NCBI GenBank assembly: GCA_902786465.1
Contig: CADACQ010000008.1
Span: 62,001-126,000, forward strand
Length of the DNA stretch: 64,000 nucleotides
From: an uncultured Eubacteriales bacterium
GTDB taxonomy: Bacteria; Bacillota; Clostridia; Christensenellales; CAG-138
Direction: 5' to 3'
Shown piece after piece: positions 18,535 through 25,799 of this stretch (its first letter is position 1; the number at the start of each line of letters is the position of its first letter). Both the position numbers and the translations under genes were made by a program. The notes beneath the pieces are model-generated. The model was not told the origin of the DNA. It saw only the letters and a list, made by a program, of their open reading frames with translations, and ran no database searches.

Positions 18535-18787
18535 AAGCTTCGTTCCCTTTTCTTAGACAAGAAAAGGGAACACCAAAAGAACTTAAGAAGAGGACTATGC
18601 TATGCGCACAGCCCTCTTTTCTTCTTAAGCTTCTCTTTTTTACGCCGCTTTTACCCAGGGGCAAAACATAGTCGAAACCTGCACGCTGTTTGGTTTCTCG
18701 TTGTTTTGCCCGTGCTTCACCTCGCTGTTTCTGCCGCAGGCAGCGCTCGGCTTCGCACCCCTTCACAGAAAAGAAAAAGCGGCAAAG
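18533..18787 (+). repeat. Triple-hairpin intergenic element, copy A (interrupted)
   Basis: It begins at the msrA stop codon. Hairpin 1 is a perfect 13-bp stem (18542-18554 / 18559-18571, GTTCCCTTTTCTT). The central hairpin pairs CTTAAGAAG (18582-18590) with CTTCTTAAG (18621-18629) and has an inner GAGG/CCTC pair. The left arm of hairpin 3 starts GCCGCTTTT (18644), but its partner GAAAAGAAAAAGCGGC comes only at 18768-18783. The intervening 110 bases hold another hairpin, GGGCAAAACA (18659-18668) / TGTTTTGCCC (18702-18711), with GAAACC/GGTTTC inside it. Three other copies lie at 32936, 37770 and 58244. Confidence 0.8.
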
Positions 18788-18796
18788 AAAAAACTC

Positions 18797-20272
18797 CTAT
18801 TCCCCCAAGGGCTTGATCTTCTGTCGGTACAGCCGCAGCATCAGGATGCCGGCCAGGATCAGGTGGCTGAATTCCGCGATGGGGAAGGCCCACCACACCG
18901 CCTCGATGCGGTGGGTCAGGGTGGCCATGAGGTACGCTACCGGCAGCAGGATCACGAGCTGCCGGGCAAGGGACGTGATCATGCCGTAGACGCCGGTGTC
19001 CGTGGCCCCGTAGACCGTGCCCATGGAGATGCCCACGGCCGCGCACACGAAGCCCCAGGCGATGATGTGGATGGTGGTGACGGTGACCCCGTAGGTGAAG
19101 TCGCTGACGGCGAACAGCTCCATGAGGGTGGGGGCCCCCAGCTCGAAGAGGGCGGTGCCCGCGATCATGAACACGGCGCAGAACAACGTCAGCATGCCGT
19201 AGGCCCGCATGAACCGCTTCTTGTTCCGGGCGCCGAAGTTATAGCCCAGGATGCTCATGGCCGCGTTGTTGAGGCCGAAGACCGGCATGAAGATCACGGA
19301 CTGGAGGCGGAAGTAGGTGCCGAAGGCGCTCTTGTAGGCGTCCACGTAGTTCACGTTGGGATCGAGATGCGCCGTGTGGTATTCGCCGAGGCCCTTCAAA
19401 ATGCCGTTCATGCCGAGGTACATCACCGTGCCCACGGCCTGCATGAGGATGGAGGGCACGCCCACGCTGTAGATGTCCTTCACGGTCTGCTTTTTGACCT
19501 GGAAATGCTGCCGCCGGAGCTGTATCTCGCTCCTGGAACGGGTGAGCATGACGAGGGCCAGGGTCATGGACGCGAACTGGCCCGCCACCGTGGCGATGGC
19601 CGCGCCGGTGACGCCCATGGCCGGGATGGGCCCGAGACCCAGCACGAAGATACGGTCCAGGATGATGTTGGAAACCGCGCCGGTCAATTGCATCATCATG
19701 GCCACCATGGTCCGGCCCTGGGCGGTCATGATCCGCTCGATGCCCACGGAGAGGAAGATGCCCACGGAGAGGGACAGGCAGATGGACATGTACTCCCGGC
19801 CGAAGAGGCGGACGATGGGGTCGTTGTCCTGCCAGTTCATGAAGGCGCGGGAGAGGAACAAACCGATGCAGGTAAAGAAGAGGGAGCTGATGATCAGGAC
19901 CACCAGGCCGTTGCCCGCGGCCCGGTTGGCGTCCTCGCCCCGCTGCTCGCCCAGCCGCCGGGAGATGAGGGAATTCATGCCCACGGCGGTGCCCACGGCC
20001 ACGGAGATCATGAGCATCTGCAGGGGGTTCACGGTGGAGAGGGCGTTCAGGGCCTTGTCGCCGATGGTGCTCTCCGTGCCGGGCACGTAGAGGTCCCCCA
20101 AGATGCCGGTGAGCTGCTCCGGGCTCAACGTGGAGAGCCGGGACACGAACACGCTGTCCACGATGTTGTAGAGGGCCTGCACCAGCATGGAGACGATGAT
20201 GGGCCAGCCCATGGACAGGAGCAGCCGCCCCTCCGGCGCGGTAGCCATTTTGTTCTTTCTTACAGTTTCCAT
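18797..20272 (-). CDS. MATE-family multidrug/metabolite exporter
   Basis: MATE proteins are 12-helix cation/drug antiporters. The protein of about 490 residues has the duplicated membrane layout, with LLLSMGWPIIVSMLVQALYN at the N-terminus and GALSN-like stretches (LTGAVSNIILD) in the middle. Two starts are possible: ATG 20272, only seven bases from the -10 box and without a ribosome site, and ATG 20248, which would have a 25-base leader with a weak AAGAAAG site. The substrate is not predictable. It converges with msrA across the repeat element and diverges from the GNAT/hydrolase operon. Confidence 0.9.
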   Translation of the reverse strand: METVRKNKMATAPEGRLLLSMGWPIIVSMLVQALYNIVDSVFVSRLSTLSPEQLTGILGDLYVPGTESTIGDKALNALSTVNPLQMLMISVAVGTAVGMNSLISRRLGEQRGEDANRAAGNGLVVLIISSLFFTCIGLFLSRAFMNWQDNDPIVRLFGREYMSICLSLSVGIFLSVGIERIMTAQGRTMVAMMMQLTGAVSNIILDRIFVLGLGPIPAMGVTGAAIATVAGQFASMTLALVMLTRSRSEIQLRRQHFQVKKQTVKDIYSVGVPSILMQAVGTVMYLGMNGILKGLGEYHTAHLDPNVNYVDAYKSAFGTYFRLQSVIFMPVFGLNNAAMSILGYNFGARNKKRFMRAYGMLTLFCAVFMIAGTALFELGAPTLMELFAVSDFTYGVTVTTIHIIAWGFVCAAVGISMGTVYGATDTGVYGMITSLARQLVILLPVAYLMATLTHRIEAVWWAFPIAEFSHLILAGILMLRLYRQKIKPLGE

Positions 20273-20279
20273 GGGGGAT

Positions 20280-20308
20280 AGTATATCGGAGGTTTTTGCC
20301 GAAAGCAA
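20280..20308 (-). promoter_or_regulatory. Promoter of the MATE gene
   Basis: Minus-strand TTGCTT (20303-20308), 17-base spacer, TATACT (20280-20285). The -10 ends only seven bases before ATG 20272. Confidence 0.6.
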
Positions 20309-20345
20309 GCCCCAGTTTCGAAAAAAGAATATACGAAAGAAATCG

Positions 20346-20374
20346 TTGACTTGCGGGTGTTTTTCTGATACGAT
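20346..20374 (+). promoter_or_regulatory. Promoter of the leader RNA before the GNAT/hydrolase operon
   Basis: TTGACT, 17-base spacer, TACGAT. It is followed by a structured leader with a short frame and a terminator before the first gene at 20578. Confidence 0.65.
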
Positions 20375-20409
20375 ATATAAGCAAAATCTAAGAAAGGAGG
20401 TCATCTGCC

Positions 20410-20472
20410 GTGGGCAACAACAAGTGGACAGTAAAAACGAAATACAACAGGATGACCTCGGTGCGTGCGTGA
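20410..20472 (+). CDS. Possible 20-residue leader peptide
   Basis: GTG start with AAAGGAGG at 20393-20400, then 20 codons (VGNNKWTVKTKYNRMTSVRA) and TGA. The ribosome site sits in the 5' arm of a 9-bp stem whose 3' arm is inside the frame, so translation and folding compete. It is basic and polar with no signal or membrane stretch. It is annotated because of the ribosome site and position; expression is unproven. Confidence 0.35.
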   Translation: MGNNKWTVKTKYNRMTSVRA

Positions 20473-20507
20473 CCCCCGGTTTCGGGGCGCATATTCTTTG
20501 ACATGTA

Positions 20508-20539
20508 ACCGTGGCGTCCGCTCGTCACGGTGTTTTTTT
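20508..20539 (+). terminator. Terminator at the end of the leader
   Basis: ACCGTGGCG / CGTCACGGT stem (one G-U pair) with a 6-base loop and seven T. It lies 38 bases before the start of the first operon gene. Confidence 0.75.
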
Positions 20540-20577
20540 ACCCATTTATACAATAATATATTTTGGAGGAATGATTT

Positions 20578-22068
20578 ATGAATATCACGCTGCGACCCAT
20601 CGACGACAGCAACCGGGAACAGGTCCTGGCCCTGTCCGTCCGGGAGGATCAGCCCTTCGTGGCCCCCAACGACGTATCCCTGCGGCAGGCGGACGAGGCC
20701 AACGCCAAGCAGCCCGGCGTGGCCCGGCCCTTTGCCATCTATGCAGATGAGAATCTGGTGGGCTTCTGTATGTTCGCATTCAATCCTGAAGACGAGGACG
20801 AGGACGACCGCTACTGGCTCTGGCGCTTCATGATCGACCAAACCGAGCAGGGCAAGGGCTACGGCCAGGCGGCCCTGGCCGAGATCGTCCGCTATTTCAA
20901 AACGAACGGCGCCGACCGGCTCTTTCTTTCCACGGAGCCGGAGAACGAGCGGGGCTTGCACCTCTATCACAAGGCGGGTTTCCGGGAGACCGGCATCATC
21001 GACGACGACGAAGCCGTCCTCATGCGGATGCTGAAGGGCCCCAACCGGATCGTCAAGAACTTCTACGGCGTGGACGTGGACAAGGCCATGCGGATCAAAG
21101 GCAGGAAGGGCTACGGCGTGAGCATCGCGGTTATGGACGGCGACGGCGATTTCAACACCTATTGCGCCGGCAGCGGACGCTACGGCCAGGACTTCCCCGT
21201 GAACCCGGACATGCTGTTTCAGGCGGGCTCCGTATCGAAGCCCATGTTCGCCCTGACTCTCCTTCGCTACGTGGACAAGGGCCTCATCGACCTCGATTCG
21301 GACATCTCGGCCGTGGTGCCGGAGTTCGTGAAGAAGGGCCCGGTGACCTTCGCCGCCCTCCTCAGCCACACGGCGGGGTACAACGTCCACGGCTTCCCGG
21401 GTTATCCGGCCGCCCACGAGCCCCTCAGCTTGGAGGACGTGCTCTCGGGCAAGGGCAACACCCCCCGCATCCGCCGTATCCGGCCTTATGGGAAGCAGCA
21501 TATGTACTCCGGCGGCGGCATCACCCTGGCGCAGCTGGCCTTTGAGCGCATCACCGGCACCACCCTCCGGGACGCCTTCCGGAAGGAGGTGGCAGAGCCC
21601 CTGGGCCTCAAGCGCACCGGCTTCTTCCAGCCCCTGGACGAGGCGCTGGTGGGGAACGCGGCCTTCGGCTGGCGGCTGGCCCAAAAGGAGGACCCGGCCC
21701 ACGGCTATCACTACTATCCCGAGCACGCGGCGGCGGGCCTTTGGTCCACGCCCACGGAGCTGGTCAAGGTGGGCCTGGCCCTGTCGCAGAGCTACCGCAA
21801 GGGCGGCCTGCTGAAGAAGAAGACCGCCCGGCGCATGATGACGCCCATCATGGACGATTACGGCCTTTGCCTGGACGTCTGGAAATCGAAGGCGCGCCAG
21901 GACAGCGTCGCCGGCCACACGGGAGAAAACTGGGGCTTTCTGACCAGCTGGACCTTCTCCCGCAAGAAGGACGTCTGCGTGGCCGTGATGTATAACAACG
22001 TGACGGAAGCCGCCGACGAAGCCATGGAAAACATCGCCTGCGAGATCTACAAAAATGCGAAGGAGTAA
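20578..22068 (+). CDS. GNAT acetyltransferase fused to a class-C beta-lactamase-like serine hydrolase
   Basis: The 496-residue protein joins two domains. Residues 1-150 are a GNAT acetyltransferase with the acetyl-CoA loop EQGKGYGQAAL (near 97) and the GFRETG tail. Residues 160-496 are a serine hydrolase of the class-C beta-lactamase / D-Ala-D-Ala peptidase fold: SVSK near residue 219 gives the catalytic Ser and Lys, a YSG triad takes the place of the usual YxN, and HTGENWG is the third motif. No signal peptide is seen, so both activities would be cytoplasmic. It could acetylate and hydrolyse the same amino-group substrate, but this is inference. Start ATG 20578 follows GGAGGA. It heads a four-gene operon with gaps of 10-20 bases. 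Confidence 0.85.
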   Translation: MNITLRPIDDSNREQVLALSVREDQPFVAPNDVSLRQADEANAKQPGVARPFAIYADENLVGFCMFAFNPEDEDEDDRYWLWRFMIDQTEQGKGYGQAALAEIVRYFKTNGADRLFLSTEPENERGLHLYHKAGFRETGIIDDDEAVLMRMLKGPNRIVKNFYGVDVDKAMRIKGRKGYGVSIAVMDGDGDFNTYCAGSGRYGQDFPVNPDMLFQAGSVSKPMFALTLLRYVDKGLIDLDSDISAVVPEFVKKGPVTFAALLSHTAGYNVHGFPGYPAAHEPLSLEDVLSGKGNTPRIRRIRPYGKQHMYSGGGITLAQLAFERITGTTLRDAFRKEVAEPLGLKRTGFFQPLDEALVGNAAFGWRLAQKEDPAHGYHYYPEHAAAGLWSTPTELVKVGLALSQSYRKGGLLKKKTARRMMTPIMDDYGLCLDVWKSKARQDSVAGHTGENWGFLTSWTFSRKKDVCVAVMYNNVTEAADEAMENIACEIYKNAKE

Positions 22069-22077
22069 AAGAAAACT

Positions 22078-23103
22078 ATGATTTACGAACTGAACGATAC
22101 ATCCAAAGTCGAACAACTGTTTGAAGGTCCGGTGGATTCCCTGGTCACCTCCTGCCTGCAGGGGATGATGGACAGCAAGATCTACGTGACCGACCCTGAA
22201 AACCCCAGGTCCGCCATGGCTTTTCTCGCGGAGTTCGCCTTCTTCGCGGGGGAGCCGGACAAGGAGCTGGCTTCCTTCAAGCCCAAGGGCGTGGTGGGCA
22301 TGGTGCCCTGTTCGGAGGCCTGGGCAAAGCTCATCGAGGAATGCCAGCCCGACGCCGACAAGGTGACCCGCTACGCCATCAAAAAGGGTGCGAAGTTCGA
22401 CCGGGCGAACCTCCAAAGGCTGGTGGATGCCCTGCCCGAGGGGTATGAGATCCAACGGATCGACGGGGCGCTCTATGATAAGTGCATGGAGATCGACGAT
22501 TTCGAGGACGCCGTGTGCCATTTCGCGTCCAAGGAGCAATATCTCGAGATGGGCCGGGGCTTCGCCGCCGTGAAGGACGGGGAGCCCGTGTCCGTGGCCT
22601 CCTCCTACACCGTGTACCGGGAGGGCATCGATATCGAGATCGACACCCTGGAAGAAGAGCGCCGCAAGGGCCTCGCCAGTGCGGTGTGCGCCCGGCTGAT
22701 CCTGTCCTGCCTCGACGACGGCCTCTATCCCAGCTGGGACGCGGCCAACATGGACTCCGTCCGCCTGGCCGAAAAGCTGGGGTACGAATTCAGCCACGAG
22801 TACCCCTGCTACTGGCTGGACGCCCTCCTCGACATCGTCGTCAAGGACCCAGACAAAACCAACTGGCCCTCCTTCTGCGGCGAGTATGAGCTGCCCATCA
22901 AGGATCACCGCATCTACGAGGTGAGCCTGAAGGACGGCGACCTGTATCTGCACTTTGTGAACTCGGAAGGCAAGCCCATGGACCTGAAGTTCTGGCCCAT
23001 CGGCCCGGACACCTTCGGTCTTCTGTGGGGGGACGACCGCGTTTCCTTCACCCCCGACGCCCTGATCCTCGATGGGGAGGTTGTCTGCAAAAAGCTATCA
23101 TAA
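22078..23103 (+). CDS. GNAT-family acetyltransferase with a C-terminal domain shared with the serine hydrolase gene
   Basis: The 341-residue protein has an N-terminal region typical of the two-domain GNAT acetyltransferase type, then a GNAT core (AVKDGEPVSVASSYTVYREG, EEERRKGLASAVCARLI near 196, DAANMDSVRLAEKLGYEF near 220). The last 80 residues begin DPDKTNWPSFCGEYELP and continue with xLKDGDLYLH and WPIGPDTFGL. The same pattern ends the serine hydrolase at 24033 (DPDKSKWETFCGKYEHP, LKDGELHAN, YPLGENEFG). The two genes therefore share a beta-rich C-terminal module usually attached to beta-lactamase-like hydrolases. Substrate unknown. It begins ten bases after the preceding gene. Confidence 0.83.
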   Translation: MIYELNDTSKVEQLFEGPVDSLVTSCLQGMMDSKIYVTDPENPRSAMAFLAEFAFFAGEPDKELASFKPKGVVGMVPCSEAWAKLIEECQPDADKVTRYAIKKGAKFDRANLQRLVDALPEGYEIQRIDGALYDKCMEIDDFEDAVCHFASKEQYLEMGRGFAAVKDGEPVSVASSYTVYREGIDIEIDTLEEERRKGLASAVCARLILSCLDDGLYPSWDAANMDSVRLAEKLGYEFSHEYPCYWLDALLDIVVKDPDKTNWPSFCGEYELPIKDHRIYEVSLKDGDLYLHFVNSEGKPMDLKFWPIGPDTFGLLWGDDRVSFTPDALILDGEVVCKKLS

Positions 23104-23118
23104 GAAAGGAAAAAGAAC

Positions 23119-24015
23119 ATGGAAAAGCTGTTTGGAAAATATGAAGTCCTGCCCCTGGAGAAGGGCGCGGGAGAGATATTCGAGAAGAAGATCGACGACT
23201 ACAACGACACCGTGGTCCCCCCGGCTTCCGACGCCCCCGAGGACGAGGAGTTGGTGTTCAAGATCACCGACGGGGACGGGAACATCATCGCCGGGTGCCT
23301 CTGCGGGATCTACAACTGGAACTTCATGGACCTGGACGTGCTGTGGGTGGACGAAAAGTACCGTCACCAGGGCCTGGGGTCCCTTCTCATCCGGGCTGCG
23401 GAGCAGGCGGCCAGGGACCGGGGCTGCTACATGATCGTCCTGGGCACCTTCGACTTCCAGGCCCGGCCTCTCTACGAAAAGCACGGCTACACCGTGGACG
23501 GGGTCCGAACGGACTGGCCCAAAGGCCACTGCAATTACAGCCTCAGCAAGCACCTTGATAAGGGCCTCAGCGACTATGTGCCCACGGACCACAGCGCCTG
23601 GGAGAAGTACCAGATCGAGATGGGCACCGAGGAGGACGCCGAGGTCATCTGCGACGGGCTGGGCGCCCACAACGACGCCATCGCCCCCGATGAGCACGAC
23701 TACATCCGGCTCAACAAGAAGGTCCTGAACGAGAACGGGGACATGATCGCCGGGATCGTGGCGGGTGTGGGCGGCTGGAACGACGGCGCGGTCCACTCCC
23801 TCTGGGTGGAGGAGCCCTACCGGAACCAGGGCATCGGCACCTGGCTGCTGCAGGAAGCCGAGAAGGAAATGCAGGAGAACGGGGCCTATATGATCATGGT
23901 GACTGCCTTTGACTGGGCGGCGGACTTCTTCACAAAACGGGGCTACGCCGTCACGGGCGTCCTGGAGGACCTGCCTCAGGGCCATCGGGAATACGATCTG
24001 CGGAAAAACTTTTGA
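23119..24015 (+). CDS. Tandem GNAT acetyltransferase (two domains)
   Basis: The 298-residue protein consists of two GNAT domains in tandem. The first has VDEKYRHQGLGSLLIRAAEQ near residue 75 and the second VEEPYRNQGIGTWLLQEAEK near residue 232. Both keep the Q/R-x-x-G-x-G/A acetyl-CoA loop and a Tyr in the FxxxGY tail (EKHGYTVDG, TKRGYAVTG). The two halves resemble each other over their whole length, pointing to an internal duplication. It is the third gene of the GNAT/hydrolase operon, with GAAAGGAAAA as ribosome site. Confidence 0.87.
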   Translation: MEKLFGKYEVLPLEKGAGEIFEKKIDDYNDTVVPPASDAPEDEELVFKITDGDGNIIAGCLCGIYNWNFMDLDVLWVDEKYRHQGLGSLLIRAAEQAARDRGCYMIVLGTFDFQARPLYEKHGYTVDGVRTDWPKGHCNYSLSKHLDKGLSDYVPTDHSAWEKYQIEMGTEEDAEVICDGLGAHNDAIAPDEHDYIRLNKKVLNENGDMIAGIVAGVGGWNDGAVHSLWVEEPYRNQGIGTWLLQEAEKEMQENGAYMIMVTAFDWAADFFTKRGYAVTGVLEDLPQGHREYDLRKNF

Positions 24016-24032
24016 TCGGAGAATAAAGAAAC

Positions 24033-25409
24033 ATGGATAAACATGAAATGATGGAAAACCTGGCCCGGGCGCTGCAGGAAAAGGACGTCTTCAACGGGGC
24101 CTGGCTCTATGCGGAAAAGGGAGAGATCGTGTCCAAGGGAGCTCTCGGCTTCCGGGACGCGGAGGATAAGCTGCCCATCACGGAGGACACCATCTTTCAG
24201 CTGGCCTCCGTCAGCAAGACGTTCACAGGGGCGGCGACATTGCTGGTGGTGCGGCAGGGCAAGCTGGGCCTCGATGACAGGATCACGAAGTATTTCCCGG
24301 AGCTCACGGCCTACGAGGGCGTGACGATCCGGCATCTTTTGAACCACACCAGCGGCATCCCCGATTACTTCGACGACGCCGATTGGTTCATCGACATCTG
24401 GAAGGAAGAAAAACGAGTGCCAGGCAACGACGAGATATTGCGCTTCCTCCGAGAGACCAAGGCGAAGCCCTACTTCGCCCCGGGGGAGGGGCTGCACTAC
24501 TCCAACACCGGCTACAACCTGCTGGCCCTGCTGGTGGAGCGGCTCTCCGGCGTCCCCTACGAGGAATTCCTGCAGCGGAACATCTTCGAGCCCGCTGGCA
24601 TGACCGCCACCCGCTGCTGCCATATCCGCCGGGACGGGGTGCCCTTTGAGAATTACGCCCAGGCCACGGTGTTCGAGAACGGCAGATGGGTGGCCGACGT
24701 GGACTCCGAGGAGGACGGCGACGTGGCCGCCTTCGATGGGCTCAACGGCGACGACTACGTGTATACCACCATCTTCGACATGCTCAAATGGGACCGGGCC
24801 CTCCGGGAGGGCAAGGTGCTCACCCTCGAGGAGCAGCAGCTCGCGTACACCCCCGGCAAGCTCAACAGCGGCGAGGACGCCGTGTACGACGAGGAGGAGG
24901 GGCTGGGCTACGGCCTGGGCTGGGCCGTGGGCCGGGAGGAGGCGCTGGGGCTGGTGGTCAGCCACAGCGGCGGCATGCCGGGGGTCGCCACCTGGTTCGA
25001 GCGCTTCATCGACGCGGACAGGGTCCTGGTGATCCTCAGCAACCGGGACTACCGGGACGTGAGAGCGTATCTGGGCTACTGGAACGGCATGGAGGCCGTA
25101 GCCCGGGACAAGGCGCCGGAGCCCGTCCTCTCCATCGAGGACATCGCCGTCCAGGACCCGGACAAGTCCAAGTGGGAGACCTTCTGCGGCAAGTACGAGC
25201 ATCCCGAGAACGCCGATTTCGTCGTGGACGAGATCTTTTTGAAGGACGGCGAGCTCCACGCCAACGCCGTCGACGAGGACGGGGACGGGATGACCTTCCG
25301 GCTCTACCCCCTGGGGGAGAACGAGTTCGGCCGCAAGGGCGGCATGCTCACGCTGACCTTCGGGGACGGCTGCCTCATGTTCGACGAGTATACCTGCCGG
25401 AAGCTGTGA
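24033..25409 (+). CDS. Class-C beta-lactamase-like serine hydrolase
   Basis: The 458-residue protein has the three active-site motifs of the serine beta-lactamase / penicillin-binding fold: SVSK near residue 60, YSN near residue 157 and HSGG near residue 310. It lacks a signal peptide, unlike secreted lactamases, and has a C-terminal beta-rich module of about 85 residues also found at the end of the acetyltransferase at 22078. Such hydrolases can be esterases, amidases or D-amino-acid peptidases; true lactamase activity is not assured. It is the last gene of the operon and is followed by a terminator. Confidence 0.87.
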   Translation: MDKHEMMENLARALQEKDVFNGAWLYAEKGEIVSKGALGFRDAEDKLPITEDTIFQLASVSKTFTGAATLLVVRQGKLGLDDRITKYFPELTAYEGVTIRHLLNHTSGIPDYFDDADWFIDIWKEEKRVPGNDEILRFLRETKAKPYFAPGEGLHYSNTGYNLLALLVERLSGVPYEEFLQRNIFEPAGMTATRCCHIRRDGVPFENYAQATVFENGRWVADVDSEEDGDVAAFDGLNGDDYVYTTIFDMLKWDRALREGKVLTLEEQQLAYTPGKLNSGEDAVYDEEEGLGYGLGWAVGREEALGLVVSHSGGMPGVATWFERFIDADRVLVILSNRDYRDVRAYLGYWNGMEAVARDKAPEPVLSIEDIAVQDPDKSKWETFCGKYEHPENADFVVDEIFLKDGELHANAVDEDGDGMTFRLYPLGENEFGRKGGMLTLTFGDGCLMFDEYTCRKL

Positions 25410-25459
25410 GGCTTTGCGGCGAACGAACGGGGGCCGGGCAGGCTTTCCGGCACGCAAAA

Positions 25460-25497
25460 GCGGAGGGATGAACGCATCCCTCCGCCTTCGCTTTTTT
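25460..25497 (+). terminator. Terminator after the GNAT/hydrolase operon
   Basis: Ten-bp stem GCGGAGGGAT / ATCCCTCCGC, loop GAACGC, followed by CTTCG and a T-run. It also lies just beyond the stop of the convergent 51-residue peptide gene. Confidence 0.8.
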
Positions 25498-25505
25498 CAG
25501 GAGAT

Positions 25506-25661
25506 TTACATGGGGCCAAGTCCCGAAAGGATCACGGGGCAGCCGCCCTTGTTCTTCAGATAGTCGTTGATCTCGGCGGTGATCACGTCGATGTTCAATT
25601 CGAAGTCGGAATAGACCTTCTTTTCGTATGCGTTGTTCTCGGTGTTGCGGATCCTGCTCAT
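25506..25661 (-). CDS. 51-residue small protein with a Gly-Gly-Cys C-terminal segment
   Basis: A short gene between a strong promoter and the operon terminator. Start ATG 25661 has AAAGGAGA eight bases upstream. The peptide has a charged N-terminal half, a likely amphipathic helix (ELNIDVITAEINDYLKNK) and then GGCPVILSGLGPM at the end. The layout (helical leader, Gly-Gly, short hydrophobic tail with one Cys) resembles precursors of secreted or modified peptides. No maturation enzyme or peptidase-transporter is adjacent, so this is only a suggestion. It is divergent from a LysR regulator with which it shares its promoter region. I do not recognise the family. Confidence 0.6.
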   Translation of the reverse strand: MSRIRNTENNAYEKKVYSDFELNIDVITAEINDYLKNKGGCPVILSGLGPM

Positions 25662-25717
25662 GGTATTTCTCCTTTCTGTGGCGAGGTGGTCGTTGATCGC
25701 TTCTTCTTTCTGCCTTC

Positions 25718-25746
25718 ACGATACTACCGAATATTATCGTTGTCAA
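25718..25746 (-). promoter_or_regulatory. Promoter of the 51-residue peptide gene
   Basis: Minus-strand TTGACA (25741-25746), 17-base spacer, TATCGT (25718-25723). Its -35 box overlaps the -35 box of the divergent lysR promoter. Confidence 0.7.
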
Positions 25747-25768
25747 ACTGTTAAAAGTTGTATATAAT
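25740..25768 (+). promoter_or_regulatory. Promoter of the LysR gene
   Basis: TTGTCA (25740-25745), 17-base spacer, perfect TATAAT (25763-25768). Confidence 0.75.
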
Positions 25769-25799
25769 ACAAATAGAATTTGTTTCTAAGGGGTGTTCC

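Larger units (their letters stand above)
20381..20540 (+). ncRNA. Structured leader RNA with a possible attenuator
   Basis: About 160 bases run from the promoter to a terminator. GAGGTCATC (20397-20405), which covers the ribosome site AAAGGAGG, pairs perfectly with GATGACCTC (20451-20459). A second small hairpin is CCCCG-GTTT-CGGGG near 20474-20488, and the third is the terminator. CGTGAC (20468-20473) can also pair with GTCACG inside the 3' terminator arm (20524-20529), offering an alternative fold. The design fits a riboswitch or a leader-peptide attenuator for the operon downstream, or a small RNA. I do not recognise a known riboswitch class. Confidence 0.5.
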
